64,000 nucleotides of DNA from Tubulanus polymorphus (lineage: Eukaryota > Nemertea > Palaeonemertea > Tubulaniformes > Tubulanidae), in contig NC_134035.1 in the NCBI RefSeq assembly GCF_964204645.1, positions 7,688,501 through 7,752,500 on the forward strand, in the 5' to 3' direction. The notes under the pieces are model-generated. The model was not told where the DNA came from. It saw only the letters and a list, made by a program, of their open reading frames with translations, and did not search any database. Positions 34,671 to 46,426 of the stretch are shown here, in pieces. Numbering within the stretch: the stretch's first letter is position 1; every line of letters starts with the position of its first letter. A program made the translations under genes and the position numbers.

Positions 34671-35108
34671 AACAAAACGTATAAATATAACCGTTTTGAT
34701 ATTACCTACTCGATAGGATCTCCACCTCAGCGAGGCATCCACTTTTTATGTCTCTTTTAACACAGTTTCAATTGCTCAACTGATAAAACCAGGTTCAATT
34801 ATCCATTCGCTCCATCGAAAGATGTAGAAACAAACGCCTTTCCCTTCGCTCAAGGATCGGCGTTGAATAGGCGGAGGAAACTATGAGAACAGCTACTTAG
34901 CAACACAATCTGTGACTACACATTACCAGAAAACAACCAATCTTCTATCTCTAACAAAGTATCGATTTGGGGATATATCTGCGACAACAAAATTTTGACA
35001 GCTTCGTTCAACTAATGGCGAAAACAAACAAGCAAATAAACAAACAAATAAACGGCTGTTTGCGAGTGCTTTTAATTTTTGAAATAAATCGAGCAAAATT
35101 TGAAAAAA

Positions 35109-35226
35109 GTCTACAGCACCCGGTATTCCCAGGCGGTCACCCATCCAAGTACTAACCGGGCCCGACGTTGTTTAACTTCGGTGATCGGACGAGAACCGGT
35201 GCTTTCAACGTGGTATGGCCGTAGAC
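35109..35226 (-). rRNA. 5S: 5S rRNA gene, copy 4
   Basis: Full length. Variant GTTGTTTAAC, shared with copies 7, 12 and 17. Confidence 0.96.
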
Positions 35227-35665
35227 AACAAAACGTATGAATCTAACCGTTTTGATATTACCTTCTCGATAGGATCGCCACCTCAGCGAGGCATCCACTT
35301 TTTATGTCTCTTTTAACACAGTTTCAATTGCTCAACTGATAAAACCAGGTACAATTATCCATTCGCTCCATCGAAAGATGTAGAAACAAACGCCTTTCCC
35401 TTCACTCAAGGCTCGGCGTTGAATAAGGCGGAGGAAACTATGAGAACAGCTACTTAGCAACACAATCTGTGACGTCACATTACCAGAAAACATCCAATCT
35501 TCTATCTCTAACAAAGTATCGATTTGGGAATATATCTGCGACAACAAAATTTTGACACCTTCGTTCAACTAATGGCGTAAACAAACAAGCAAATAAACAA
35601 ACAAATAAACGGCTGTTTGCGAGTGCTTTTAATTTTTGAAATAAATCGAGCAAAATTTGAAAAAA

Positions 35666-35783
35666 GTCTACAGCACCCGGTATTCCCAGGCGGTCACCCA
35701 TCCAAGTACTAACCGGGCCCGACGCTGCTTAACTTCGGTGATCGGACGAGTACCGGTGCTTTCAACGTGGTATGGCCGTAGAC
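35666..35783 (-). rRNA. 5S: 5S rRNA gene, copy 5
   Basis: Full length. Variants GCTGCTTAAC and GAGTACCGG, shared with copies 8, 10, 13 and 15. Confidence 0.96.
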
Positions 35784-36222
35784 AACAAAACGTATAAATC
35801 TAACCGTTTTGATATTACCTTCTCGATAGGATCGCCACCTCAGCGAGGCATCCACTTTTTATGTCTCTTTTAACACAGTTTCAATTGCTCAACTGATAAA
35901 ACCAGGTACAATTATCCATTCGCTCCATCGAAAGATGTAGAAACAAACGCCTTTCCCTTCGCTCAAGGATCGGCGTTGAATAAGGCGGAGGAAACTATGA
36001 GAACAGCTACTTAGCAACACAATCTGTGACGTCACATTACCAGAAAACATCCAATCTTCTATCTCTAACAAAGTATCGATTTGGGAATATATCTGCGACA
36101 ACAAAATTTTGACAGCTTCGTTCAACTAATGGCGAAAACAAACGAGCAAATAAACAAACAAATAAACGGCTGTTTGCGAGTGCTTTTAATTTTTGAAATA
36201 AATCGAGCAAAATTTGAAAAAA

Positions 36223-36340
36223 GTCTACAGCACCCGGTATTCCCAGGCGGTCACCCATCCAAGTACTAACCGGGCCCGACGGTGCTTAACTTCGGTGATC
36301 GGACGAGAACCGGTGCTTTCAACGTGGTATGGCCGTAGAC
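36223..36340 (-). rRNA. 5S: 5S rRNA gene, copy 6
   Basis: Full length. Same variant class as copy 3. First unit of the left 5-unit higher-order repeat. Confidence 0.96.
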
Positions 36341-36778
36341 AACAAAACGTATAAATATAACCGTTTTGATATTACCTACTCGATAGGATCTCCACCTCAG
36401 CGAGGCATCCACTTTTTATGTCTCTTTTAACACAGTTTCAATTGCTCAACTGATAAAACCAGGTACAATTATCCATTCGCTCCATCGAAAGATGTAGAAA
36501 CAAACGCCTTTCCCTTCGCTCAAGGATCGGCGTTGAATAGGCGGAGGAAACTATGAGAACAGCTACTTAGCAACACAATCTGTGACTACACATTACCAGA
36601 AAACAACCAATCTTCTATCTCTAACAAAGTATCGATTTGGGGATATATCTGCGACAACAAAATTTTGACAGCTTCGTTCAACTAATGGCGAAAACAAACA
36701 AGCAAATAAACAAACAAATAAACGGCTGTTTGCGAGTGCTTTTAATTTTTGAAATAAATCGAGCAAAATTTGAAAAAA

Positions 36779-36896
36779 GTCTACAGCACCCGGTATTCCC
36801 AGGCGGTCACCCATCCAAGTACTAACCGGGCCCGACGTTGTTTAACTTCGGTGATCGGACGAGAACCGGTGCTTTCAACGTGGTATGGCCGTAGAC
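36779..36896 (-). rRNA. 5S: 5S rRNA gene, copy 7
   Basis: Full length. Same variant class as copy 4. Confidence 0.96.
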
Positions 36897-37335
36897 AACA
36901 AAACGTATGAATCTAACCGTTTTGATATTACCTTCTCGATAGGATCGCCACCTCAGCGAGGCATCCACTTTTTATGTCTCTTTTAACACAGTTTCAATTG
37001 CTCAACTGATAAAACCAGGTACAATTATCCATTCGCTCCATCGAAAGATGTAGAAACAAACGCCTTTCCCTTCACTCAAGGCTCGGCGTTGAATAAGGCG
37101 GAGGAAACTATGAGAACAGCTACTTAGCAACACAATCTGTGACGTCACATTACCAGAAAACATCCAATCTTCTATCTCTAACAAAGTATCGATTTGGGAA
37201 TATATCTGCGACAACAAAATTTTGACACCTTCGTTCAACTAATGGCGTAAACAAACAAGCAAATAAACAAACAAATAAACGGCTGTTTGCGAGTGCTTTT
37301 AATTTTTGAAATAAATCGAGCAAAATTTGAAAAAA

Positions 37336-37453
37336 GTCTACAGCACCCGGTATTCCCAGGCGGTCACCCATCCAAGTACTAACCGGGCCCGACGCTGCTT
37401 AACTTCGGTGATCGGACGAGTACCGGTGCTTTCAACGTGGTATGGCCGTAGAC
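37336..37453 (-). rRNA. 5S: 5S rRNA gene, copy 8
   Basis: Full length. Same variant class as copy 5. Confidence 0.96.
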
Positions 37454-37890
37454 AACAAAACGTATAAATCTAACCGTTTTGATATTACCTTCTCGATAGG
37501 ATCGCCACCTCAGCGAGGCATCCACTTTTTATGTCTCTTTTAACACAGTTTCAATTGCTCAACTGATAAAACCAGGTACAATTATCCATTCGCTCCATCG
37601 AAAGATGTAGAAACAAACGCCTTTCCCTTCGCTCAAGGATCGGCGTTGAATAAGGCGGAGGAAACTATGAGAACAGCTACTTAGCAACACAATCTGTGAC
37701 GTCACATTACCAGAAAACATCCAATCTTCTATCTAACAAAGTATCGATTTGGGAATATATCTGCGACAACAAAATTTTGACGGCTTCGTTCAACTAATGG
37801 CGAAAACAAACAAGCAAATAAACAAACAAATAAACGGCTGTTTGCGAGTGCTTTTAATTTTTGAAATAAATCGAGCAAAATTTGAAAAAA

Positions 37891-38008
37891 GTCTGCAGCA
37901 CCCGGTATTCCCAGGCGGTCACCCATCCAAGTACTAACCGGGCCCGACGTTGCTTAACTTCGGTGATCGGACGAGAACCGGTGCTTTCAACGTGGTATGG
38001 CCGTAGAC
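37891..38008 (-). rRNA. 5S: 5S rRNA gene, copy 9
   Basis: Full length. Variant GTCTGCAGC at the 3' end (plus strand), shared with copies 14, 19 and 25. Confidence 0.96.
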
Positions 38009-38447
38009 AACAAAACGTATGAATCTAACCGTTTTGATATTACCTTCTCGATAGGATCGCCACCTCAGCGAGGCATCCACTTTTTATGTCTCTTTTAACA
38101 CAGTTTCAATTGCTCAACTGATAAAACCAGGTACAATTATCCATTCGCTCCATCGAAAGATGTAGAAACAAACGCCTTTCCCTTCGCTCAAGGATCGGCG
38201 TTGAATAAGGCGGAGGAAACTATGAGAACAGCTACTTAGCAACACAATCTGTGACGTCACATTACCAGAAAACATCCAATCTTCTATCTCTAACAAAGTA
38301 TCGATTTAGGAATATATCTGCGACAACAAAATTTTGACAGCTTCGTTCAACTAATGGCGAAAACAAACTAGCAAATAAACAAACAAATAAACGGCTGTTT
38401 GCGAGTGCTTTTAATTTTTGAAATAAATCGAGCAAAATTTGAAAAAA

Positions 38448-38565
38448 GTCTACAGCACCCGGTATTCCCAGGCGGTCACCCATCCAAGTACTAACCGGGC
38501 CCGACGCTGCTTAACTTCGGTGATCGGACGAGTACCGGTGCTTTCAACGTGGTATGGCCGTAGAC
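38448..38565 (-). rRNA. 5S: 5S rRNA gene, copy 10
   Basis: Full length. Same variant class as copy 5. Confidence 0.96.
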
Positions 38566-39004
38566 AACAAAACGTATAAATCTAACCGTTTCGATATTAC
38601 CTTCTCGATAGGATCGCCACCTCAGCGAGGCATCCACTTTTTATGTCTCTTTTAACACAGTTTCAATTGCTCAACTGATAAAACCAGGTACAATTATCCA
38701 TTCGCTCCATCGAAAGATGTAGAAACAAACGCCTTTCCCTTCGCTCAAGGATCGGCGTTGAATAAGGCGGAGGAAACTATGAGAACAGCTACTTAGCAAC
38801 ACAATCTGTGACGTCACATTACCAGAAAACATCCAATCTTCTATCTCTAACAAAGTATCGATTTGGGAATATATCTGCGACAACAAAATTTTGACAGCTT
38901 CGTTCAACTAATGGCGAAAACAAACGAGCAAATAAACAAACAAATAAACGGCTGTTTGCGAGTGCTTTTAATTTTTGAAATAAATCGAGCAAAATTTGAA
39001 AAAA

Positions 39005-39122
39005 GTCTACAGCACCCGGTATTCCCAGGCGGTCACCCATCCAAGTACTAACCGGGCCCGACGGTGCTTAACTTCGGTGATCGGACGAGAACCGGTGCTT
39101 TCAACGTGGTATGGCCGTAGAC
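39005..39122 (-). rRNA. 5S: 5S rRNA gene, copy 11
   Basis: Full length. Counterpart of copy 6 in the second 2.78-kb block. Confidence 0.96.
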
Positions 39123-39560
39123 AACAAAACGTATAAATATAACCGTTTTGATATTACCTACTCGATAGGATCTCCACCTCAGCGAGGCATCCACTTTTTA
39201 TGTCTCTTTTAACACAGTTTCAATTGCTCAACTGATAAAACCAGGTACAATTATCCATTCGCTCCATCGAAAGATGTAGAAACAAACGCCTTTCCCTTCG
39301 CTCAAGGATCGGCGTTGAATAGGCGGAGGAAACTATGAGAACAGCTACTTAGCAACACAATCTGTGACTACACATTACCAGAAAACAACCAATCTTCTAT
39401 CTCTAACAAAGTATCGATTTGGGGATATATCTGCGACAACAAAATTTTGACAGCTTCGTTCAACTAATGGCGAAAACAAACAAGCAAATAAACAAACAAA
39501 TAAACGGCTGTTTGCGAGTGCTTTTAATTTTTGAAATAAATCGAGCAAAATTTGAAAAAA

Positions 39561-39678
39561 GTCTACAGCACCCGGTATTCCCAGGCGGTCACCCATCCAA
39601 GTACTAACCGGGCCCGACGTTGTTTAACTTCGGTGATCGGACGAGAACCGGTGCTTTCAACGTGGTATGGCCGTAGAC
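39561..39678 (-). rRNA. 5S: 5S rRNA gene, copy 12
   Basis: Full length. Counterpart of copy 7. Confidence 0.96.
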
Positions 39679-40117
39679 AACAAAACGTATGAATCTAACC
39701 GTTTTGATATTACCTTCTCGATAGGATCGCCACCTCAGCGAGGCATCCACTTTTTATGTCTCTTTTAACACAGTTTCAATTGCTCAACTGATAAAACCAG
39801 GTACAATTATCCATTCGCTCCATCGAAAGATGTAGAAACAAACGCCTTTCCCTTCACTCAAGGCTCGGCGTTGAATAAGGCGGAGGAAACTATGAGAACA
39901 GCTACTTAGCAACACAATCTGTGACGTCACATTACCAGAAAACATCCAATCTTCTATCTCTAACAAAGTATCGATTTGGGAATATATCTGCGACAACAAA
40001 ATTTTGACACCTTCGTTCAACTAATGGCGTAAACAAACAAGCAAATAAACAAACAAATAAACGGCTGTTTGCGAGTGCTTTTAATTTTTGAAATAAATCG
40101 AGCAAAATTTGAAAAAA

Positions 40118-40235
40118 GTCTACAGCACCCGGTATTCCCAGGCGGTCACCCATCCAAGTACTAACCGGGCCCGACGCTGCTTAACTTCGGTGATCGGACG
40201 AGTACCGGTGCTTTCAACGTGGTATGGCCGTAGAC
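40118..40235 (-). rRNA. 5S: 5S rRNA gene, copy 13
   Basis: Full length. Counterpart of copy 8. Confidence 0.96.
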
Positions 40236-40672
40236 AACAAAACGTATAAATCTAACCGTTTTGATATTACCTTCTCGATAGGATCGCCACCTCAGCGAGG
40301 CATCCACTTTTTATGTCTCTTTTAACACAGTTTCAATTGCTCAACTGATAAAACCAGGTACAATTATCCATTCGCTCCATCGAAAGATGTAGAAACAAAC
40401 GCCTTTCCCTTCGCTCAAGGATCGGCGTTGAATAAGGCGGAGGAAACTATGAGAACAGCTACTTAGCAACACAATCTGTGACGTCACATTACCAGAAAAC
40501 ATCCAATCTTCTATCTAACAAAGTATCGATTTGGGAATATATCTGCGACAACAAAATTTTGACGGCTTCGTTCAACTAATGGCGAAAACAAACAAGCAAA
40601 TAAACAAACAAATAAACGGCTGTTTGCGAGTGCTTTTAATTTTTGAAATAAATCGAGCAAAATTTGAAAAAA

Positions 40673-40790
40673 GTCTGCAGCACCCGGTATTCCCAGGCGG
40701 TCACCCATCCAAGTACTAACCGGGCCCGACGTTGCTTAACTTCGGTGATCGGACGAGAACCGGTGCTTTCAACGTGGTATGGCCGTAGAC
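40673..40790 (-). rRNA. 5S: 5S rRNA gene, copy 14
   Basis: Full length. Counterpart of copy 9, with GTCTGCAGC. Confidence 0.96.
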
Positions 40791-41229
40791 AACAAAACGT
40801 ATGAATCTAACCGTTTTGATATTACCTTCTCGATAGGATCGCCACCTCAGCGAGGCATCCACTTTTTATGTCTCTTTTAACACAGTTTCAATTGCTCAAC
40901 TGATAAAACCAGGTACAATTATCCATTCGCTCCATCGAAAGATGTAGAAACAAACGCCTTTCCCTTCGCTCAAGGATCGGCGTTGAATAAGGCGGAGGAA
41001 ACTATGAGAACAGCTACTTAGCAACACAATCTGTGACGTCACATTACCAGAAAACATCCAATCTTCTATCTCTAACAAAGTATCGATTTAGGAATATATC
41101 TGCGACAACAAAATTTTGACAGCTTCGTTCAACTAATGGCGAAAACAAACTAGCAAATAAACAAACAAATAAACGGCTGTTTGCGAGTGCTTTTAATTTT
41201 TGAAATAAATCGAGCAAAATTTGAAAAAA

Positions 41230-41347
41230 GTCTACAGCACCCGGTATTCCCAGGCGGTCACCCATCCAAGTACTAACCGGGCCCGACGCTGCTTAACTTC
41301 GGTGATCGGACGAGTACCGGTGCTTTCAACGTGGTATGGCCGTAGAC
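41230..41347 (-). rRNA. 5S: 5S rRNA gene, copy 15
   Basis: Full length. Counterpart of copy 10. Confidence 0.96.
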
Positions 41348-41786
41348 AACAAAACGTATAAATCTAACCGTTTTGATATTACCTTCTCGATAGGATCGCC
41401 ACCTCAGCGAGGCATCCACTTTTTATGTCTCTTTTAACACAGTTTCAATTGCTCAACTGATAAAACCAGGTACAATTATCCATTCGCTCCATCGAAAGAT
41501 GTAGAAACAAACGCCTTTCCCTTCGCTCAAGGATCGGCGTTGAATAAGGCGGAGGAAACTATGAGAACAGCTACTTAGCAACACAATCTGTGACGTCACA
41601 TTACCAGAAAACATCCAATCTTCTATCTCTAACAAAGTATCGATTTGGGGATATATCTGCGACAACAAAATTTTGACAGCTTCGTTCAACTAATGGCGAA
41701 AACAAACAAGCAAATAAACAAACAAATAAACGGCTGTTTGCGAGTGCTTTTAATTTTTGAAATAAATCGAGCAAAATTTGAAAAAA

Positions 41787-41904
41787 GTCTACAGCACCCG
41801 GTATTCCCAGGCGGTCAACCATCCAAGTACTAACCGGGCCCGACGTTGCTTAACTTCGGTGATCGGACGAGAACCGGTGCTTTCAACGTGGTATGGCCGT
41901 AGAC
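41787..41904 (-). rRNA. 5S: 5S rRNA gene, copy 16
   Basis: Full length. Single change GGTCAACC for GGTCACCC (plus strand), in the box C region. Confidence 0.95.
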
Positions 41905-42341
41905 ATCAAAACGTATAAATCTAACCGTTTTGATATTACCTACTCGATAGGATCGCCACCTTAGCGAGGCATCCACTTTTTATGTCTCTTTTAACACAGT
42001 TTCAATTGCTCAACTGATAAAACCAGGTACAATTATCCATTCGCTCCATCGAAAGATGTAGAAACAAACGCCTTTCCCTTCGCTCAAGGATCGGCGTTGC
42101 ATAAGGCGGAGGAAACTATGAGAACAGCTACTTAGCAACACAATCTGTGACTACACATTACCAGAAAACATCCAATCTTCTATCTAACAAAGTATCGATT
42201 TGGGAATATATCTGCGACAACAAAATTTTGACGGCTTCGTTCAACTAATGGCGAAAACAAACAAGCAAATAAACAAACAAATAAACGGCTGTTTGCGAGT
42301 GCTTTTAATTTTTGAAATAAATCGAGCAAAATTTGAAAAAA

Positions 42342-42459
42342 GTCTACAGCACCCGGTATTCCCAGGCGGTCACCCATCCAAGTACTAACCGGGCCCGACG
42401 TTGTTTAACTTCGGTGATCGGACGAGAACCGGTGCTTTCAACGTGGTATGGCCGTAGAC
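42342..42459 (-). rRNA. 5S: 5S rRNA gene, copy 17
   Basis: Full length. GTTGTTTAAC class, as copies 4, 7 and 12. Confidence 0.96.
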
Positions 42460-42898
42460 AACAAAACGTATGAATCTAACCGTTTTGATATTACCTTCTC
42501 GATAGGATCGCCACCTCAGCGAGGCATCCACTTTTTATGTCTCTTTTAACACAGTTTCAATTGCTCAACTGATAAAACCAGGTACAATTATCCATTCGCT
42601 CCATCGAAAGATGTAGAAACAAACGCCTTTCCCTTCACTCAAGGATCGGCGTTGAATAAGGCGGAGGAAACTATGAGAACAGCTACTTAGCAACACAATC
42701 TGTGACGTCACATTACCAGAAAACATCCAATCTTCTATCTCTAACAAAGTATCGATTTGGGAATATATCTGCGACAACAAAATTTTGACACCTTCGTTCA
42801 ACTAATGGCGTAAACAAACAAGCAAATAAACAAACAAATAAACGGCTGTTTACGAGTGCTTTTAATTTTTGAAATAAATCGAGCAAAATTTGAAAAAA

Positions 42899-43016
42899 GT
42901 CTACAGCACCCGGTATTCCCAGGCGGTCACCCATCCAAGTACTAACCGGGCCCGACGTTGCTTAATTTCGGTGATCGGACGAGTACCGGTGCTTTCAACG
43001 TTGTATGGCCGTAGAC
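42899..43016 (-). rRNA. 5S: 5S rRNA gene, copy 18
   Basis: Full length. Variants TTAATTTCGG, GAGTACCGG and ACGTTGTATGG (plus strand). Confidence 0.95.
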
Positions 43017-43453
43017 AACAAAACGTATAAATCTAACCGTTTTGATATTACCTTCTCGATAGGATCGCCACCTCAGCGAGGCATCCACTTTTTATGTCTC
43101 TTTTAACACAGTTTCAATTGCTCAACTGATAAAACCAGGTACAATTATCCATTCGCTCCATCGAAAGATGTAGAAACAAACGCCTTTCCCTTCGCTCAAG
43201 GATCGGCGTTGAATAAGGCGGAGGAAACTATGAGAACAGCTACTTAGCAACACAATCTGTGACGTCACATTACCAGAAAACATCCAATCTTCTATCTAAC
43301 AAAGTATCGATTTGGGAATATATCTGCGACAACAAAATTTTGACGGCTTCGTTCAACTAATGGCGAAAACAAACAAGCAAATAAACAAACAAATAAACGG
43401 CTGTTTGCGAGTGCTTTTAATTTTTGAAATAAATCGAGCAAAATTTGAAAAAA

Positions 43454-43571
43454 GTCTGCAGCACCCGGTATTCCCAGGCGGTCACCCATCCAAGTACTAA
43501 CCGGGCCCGACGTTGCTTAACTTCGGTGATCGGACGAGAACCGGTGCTTTCAACGTGGTATGGCCGTAGAC
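43454..43571 (-). rRNA. 5S: 5S rRNA gene, copy 19
   Basis: Full length. GTCTGCAGC class, as copies 9 and 14. Confidence 0.96.
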
Positions 43572-44010
43572 AACAAAACGTATGAATCTAACCGTTTTGA
43601 TATTACCTTCTCGATAGGATCGCCACCTCAGCGAGGCATCCACTTTTTATGTCTCTTTTAACACAGTTTCAATTGCTCAACTGATAAAACCAGGTACAAT
43701 TATCCATTCGCTCCATCGAAAGATGTAGAAACAAACGCCTTTCCCTTCGCTCAAGGATCGGCGTTGAATAAGGCGGAGGAAACTATGAGAACAGCTACTT
43801 AGCAACACAATCTGTGACGTCACATTACCAGAAAACATCCAATCTTCTATCTCTAACAAAGTATCGATTTAGGAATATATCTGCGACAACTAAATTTTGA
43901 CAGCTTCGTTCAACTAATGGCGAAAACAAACTAGCAAATAAACAAACAAATAAACGGCTGTTTGCGAGTGCTTTTAATTTTTGAAATAAATCGAGCAAAA
44001 TTTGAAAAAA

Positions 44011-44128
44011 GTCTACAGCACCCGGTATTCCCAGGCGGTTACCCATCCAAGTACTAACCGGACCCGACGTTGCTTAACTTCGGTGATCGGACGAGAACCG
44101 GTGCTTTCAACGTGGTATGGCCGTAGAC
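44011..44128 (-). rRNA. 5S: 5S rRNA gene, copy 20
   Basis: Full length. Variants GGCGGTTACCC and CCGGACCCGAC (plus strand), both in internal-promoter or helix regions. Confidence 0.95.
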
Positions 44129-44566
44129 AACAAAACGTATCAATCTAACCGTTTTGATATTACCTTCTCGATAGGATCGCCACCTCAGCGAGGCATCCAC
44201 TTTTTATGTCTGTTTTAACACAGTTTCAATTGCTCAACTGATAAAACCAGGTACCAATTATCCATTCGCTCCATCGAAAGATGTAGAAACAAACGCCTTT
44301 CCCTTCGCTCAAGGATCGGCGTTGAATAAGGCGGAGGAAACTATGAGAACAGCTACTTAGCAACACAATCTGTGACGTCACATTACCAGAAAACATCCAA
44401 TCTTCTATCTAACAAAGTATCGATTTGGGAATATATCTGCGACAACAAAATTTTGACAGCTTCGTTCAACTAATGGCGAAAACAAACTAGCAAATAAACA
44501 AACAAATAAACGGCTGTTTGCGAGTGCTTTTAATTTTTGAAATAAATCGAGCAAAATTTGAAAAAA

Positions 44567-44684
44567 GTCTACAGCACCCGGTATTCCCAGGCGGTCACCC
44601 ATCCAAGTACTAACCGGGCCCGACGTTGCTTAACTTCGGTGATCGGACGAGAACCGGTGCTTTCAACGTGGTATGGCCGTAGAC
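44567..44684 (-). rRNA. 5S: 5S rRNA gene, copy 21
   Basis: Full length with consensus sequence. Confidence 0.97.
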
Positions 44685-45121
44685 AACAAAACGTATCAAT
44701 CTAACCGTTTTGATATTACCTTCTCGATAGGATCGCCACCTCAGCGAGGCGTCCACTTTTTATGTCTCTTTTAACAGAGTTTCAATTGCTCAACTGATAA
44801 AACCAGGTACAATTATCCATTCGCTCCATCGAAAGATGTAGAAACAAACGCCTTTCCCTTCGCTCAAGGATCGGCGTTGAATAAGGCGGAGGAAACTATG
44901 AGAACAGCTACTTAGCAACACAATCTGTGACGTCACATTACTAGAAAACATCCAATCTTCTATCTAACAAAGTATCGATTTGGGAATATATCTGCGACAA
45001 CAAAATTTTGACAGCTTCGTTCAACTAATGGCGAAAACAAACAAGCAAATAAACAAACAAATAAACGGCTGTTTGCGAGTGCTTTTAATTTTTGAAATAA
45101 ATCGAGCAAAATTTGAAAAAA

Positions 45122-45154
45122 GTCTACAGCACCCGGTATTCCCAGGCGGTCACC
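45122..45154 (-). pseudogene. 5S: 3' fragment of the 5S rRNA gene split by the 8.3-kb insertion
   Basis: This 33-nt piece is transcript positions 86-118, ending GGTGCTGTAGAC with its T-run. Its other half is at 53,417-53,502. The break lies in the box C internal-promoter region. Confidence 0.95.
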
Positions 45155-45427
45155 TGGCGCTCCTAGCGGGCGCGCGTGAGGCGGTGTTTTATTTCAGGAA
45201 ATGAATTGTGGAAACAGCCAATCAAATCCACGGATATCCACAATTCATTTCCTGAAATTTCCTGAAATTGACCAATCGCTGTGCTTGTTAGCGATGACGT
45301 AATTTCCGGATATACCGTTGAAGAGCGCCATATTTGATTTTCCGATCGTAAACACACAGCGCAGTTACAGTCACAGAAAGCAGACTAATTCGTTCCAGAT
45401 CATCTGATTAAATTACCCGATTATCAC
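45155..45427 (+). promoter_or_regulatory. Promoter and non-coding first exon of the inserted gene
   Basis: A relatively CpG-rich stretch ends at a strong donor, CAC|GTAAGT, at 45,427/45,428. The matching acceptor TTCTAG lies at 46,425, just before the start codon. This implies a non-coding 5' exon and a 1-kb first intron. The transcription start is not determined. Confidence 0.5.
45191..45258. repeat. Perfect 22-bp stem-loop near the left end of the insertion
   Basis: Arm ATTTCAGGAAATGAATTGTGG (45,191-45,211) pairs with its exact reverse complement at 45,238-45,258, plus one inner A-T pair, around a 24-nt loop. Part of the arm (TTTCCTGAAAT) is repeated directly after. Confidence 0.95.
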
Positions 45428-46426
45428 GTAAGTGTATGAATTCAGTACTTCCAACATCCGAGGTTTCATACCCGATTAAATCTTTTATCGCAAATGCTTG
45501 CTTATGCCAATTTTTTGGTGAAAAACTTCTTACTTTTCACTCGCAAATTCAATCAACTTCAATTTATTACAATTATTTTGGGTTAAGCCTATCATTCATC
45601 ATCAAAATGTGAATCGTGAACACTAGAAGAGCGAGAGAGTAGAAGTTTTCACTAGAAGGCATTACGGATTGTTTCATTTTTCCATTCCGTGATATTTTGT
45701 CAATTCTGTTACTGTTAGGCCTTATAAGTCCTTTTTTTATTTAGGCCTACTCCCGTGTGTGGAATAGGTCGATTATCAGCCCAAAAATGAAACAGGTCCT
45801 TCCTAGCGAATCATTCTGTATTTCCAGCGTCGTAACTGCGTATTAGCCTATGGGTCCGTAAATTCCTTGATGCGCTATGAATCAAGAAATCTAGAATCCA
45901 GGCCAGGGGTAAAATCTAAAATTCTGACTAAGCATTCCCCTTAAAATTCCTATCATCCCCCCTTGAATTATATAAATTAAAAATCATCAATTGTCTAAAT
46001 CTTTTTTCAACTCAATTTGTGAATGCGACCCTCCCTGTACTTATGCATATAGGCCATTGACCAGAAATCTCTCCCTACAACTTGCAATTAACTTGAAACA
46101 ATAGTCACAATGATACCACAGCCACTGGCTGTCTCTATTATTGTTTTGTGTATTCTGTGAAAGGTCAATATAAGTGGGAGCTTATTATATCCCTTTATTA
46201 TGACAGGCATTGTGCTCACAAAGACTTGGTTATCAAAACATAGGCCAATGTGGTTATTAATTCAAATGTTTTGATTTCCAATGACAATAAAGCCCTAGCT
46301 TGCTAATTTCTCAATTACCTAGTTGATGTAATTACTTTCATATGTAAGATGAAAATTGAAATTATGTTAAACTGGACCCTTAAAATTTGTTCGATGTTTA
46401 ATTGATGTTTCTCTTTTTGTTCTAGC

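Larger units (their letters stand above)
36223..41786 (-). repeat. Two copies of a 5-unit, 2,782-bp higher-order repeat
   Basis: Units beginning 36,223-38,448 are matched one for one by units beginning 39,005-41,230, including private variants of both gene and spacer. A partial earlier copy (three units) starts at 34,553. Later units at 42,342-44,011 resemble units 2-5 of the block. Confidence 0.9.
33441..45154 (-). repeat. 5S rDNA tandem array, left block
   Basis: There are 21 complete 5S genes plus a 33-nt 3' fragment, in 555-557-bp units, all on the minus strand. Each unit is a 118-nt 5S gene plus a spacer of about 438 nt. Conserved spacer elements in transcript order upstream of the gene are an AT-rich TAATAT at about -34 to -29 and a GTGACGTCAC palindrome. 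A T-run directly follows each gene. Short open frames of 60-78 codons recur in every unit on both strands and are by-products of the repeat. Confidence 0.97.
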
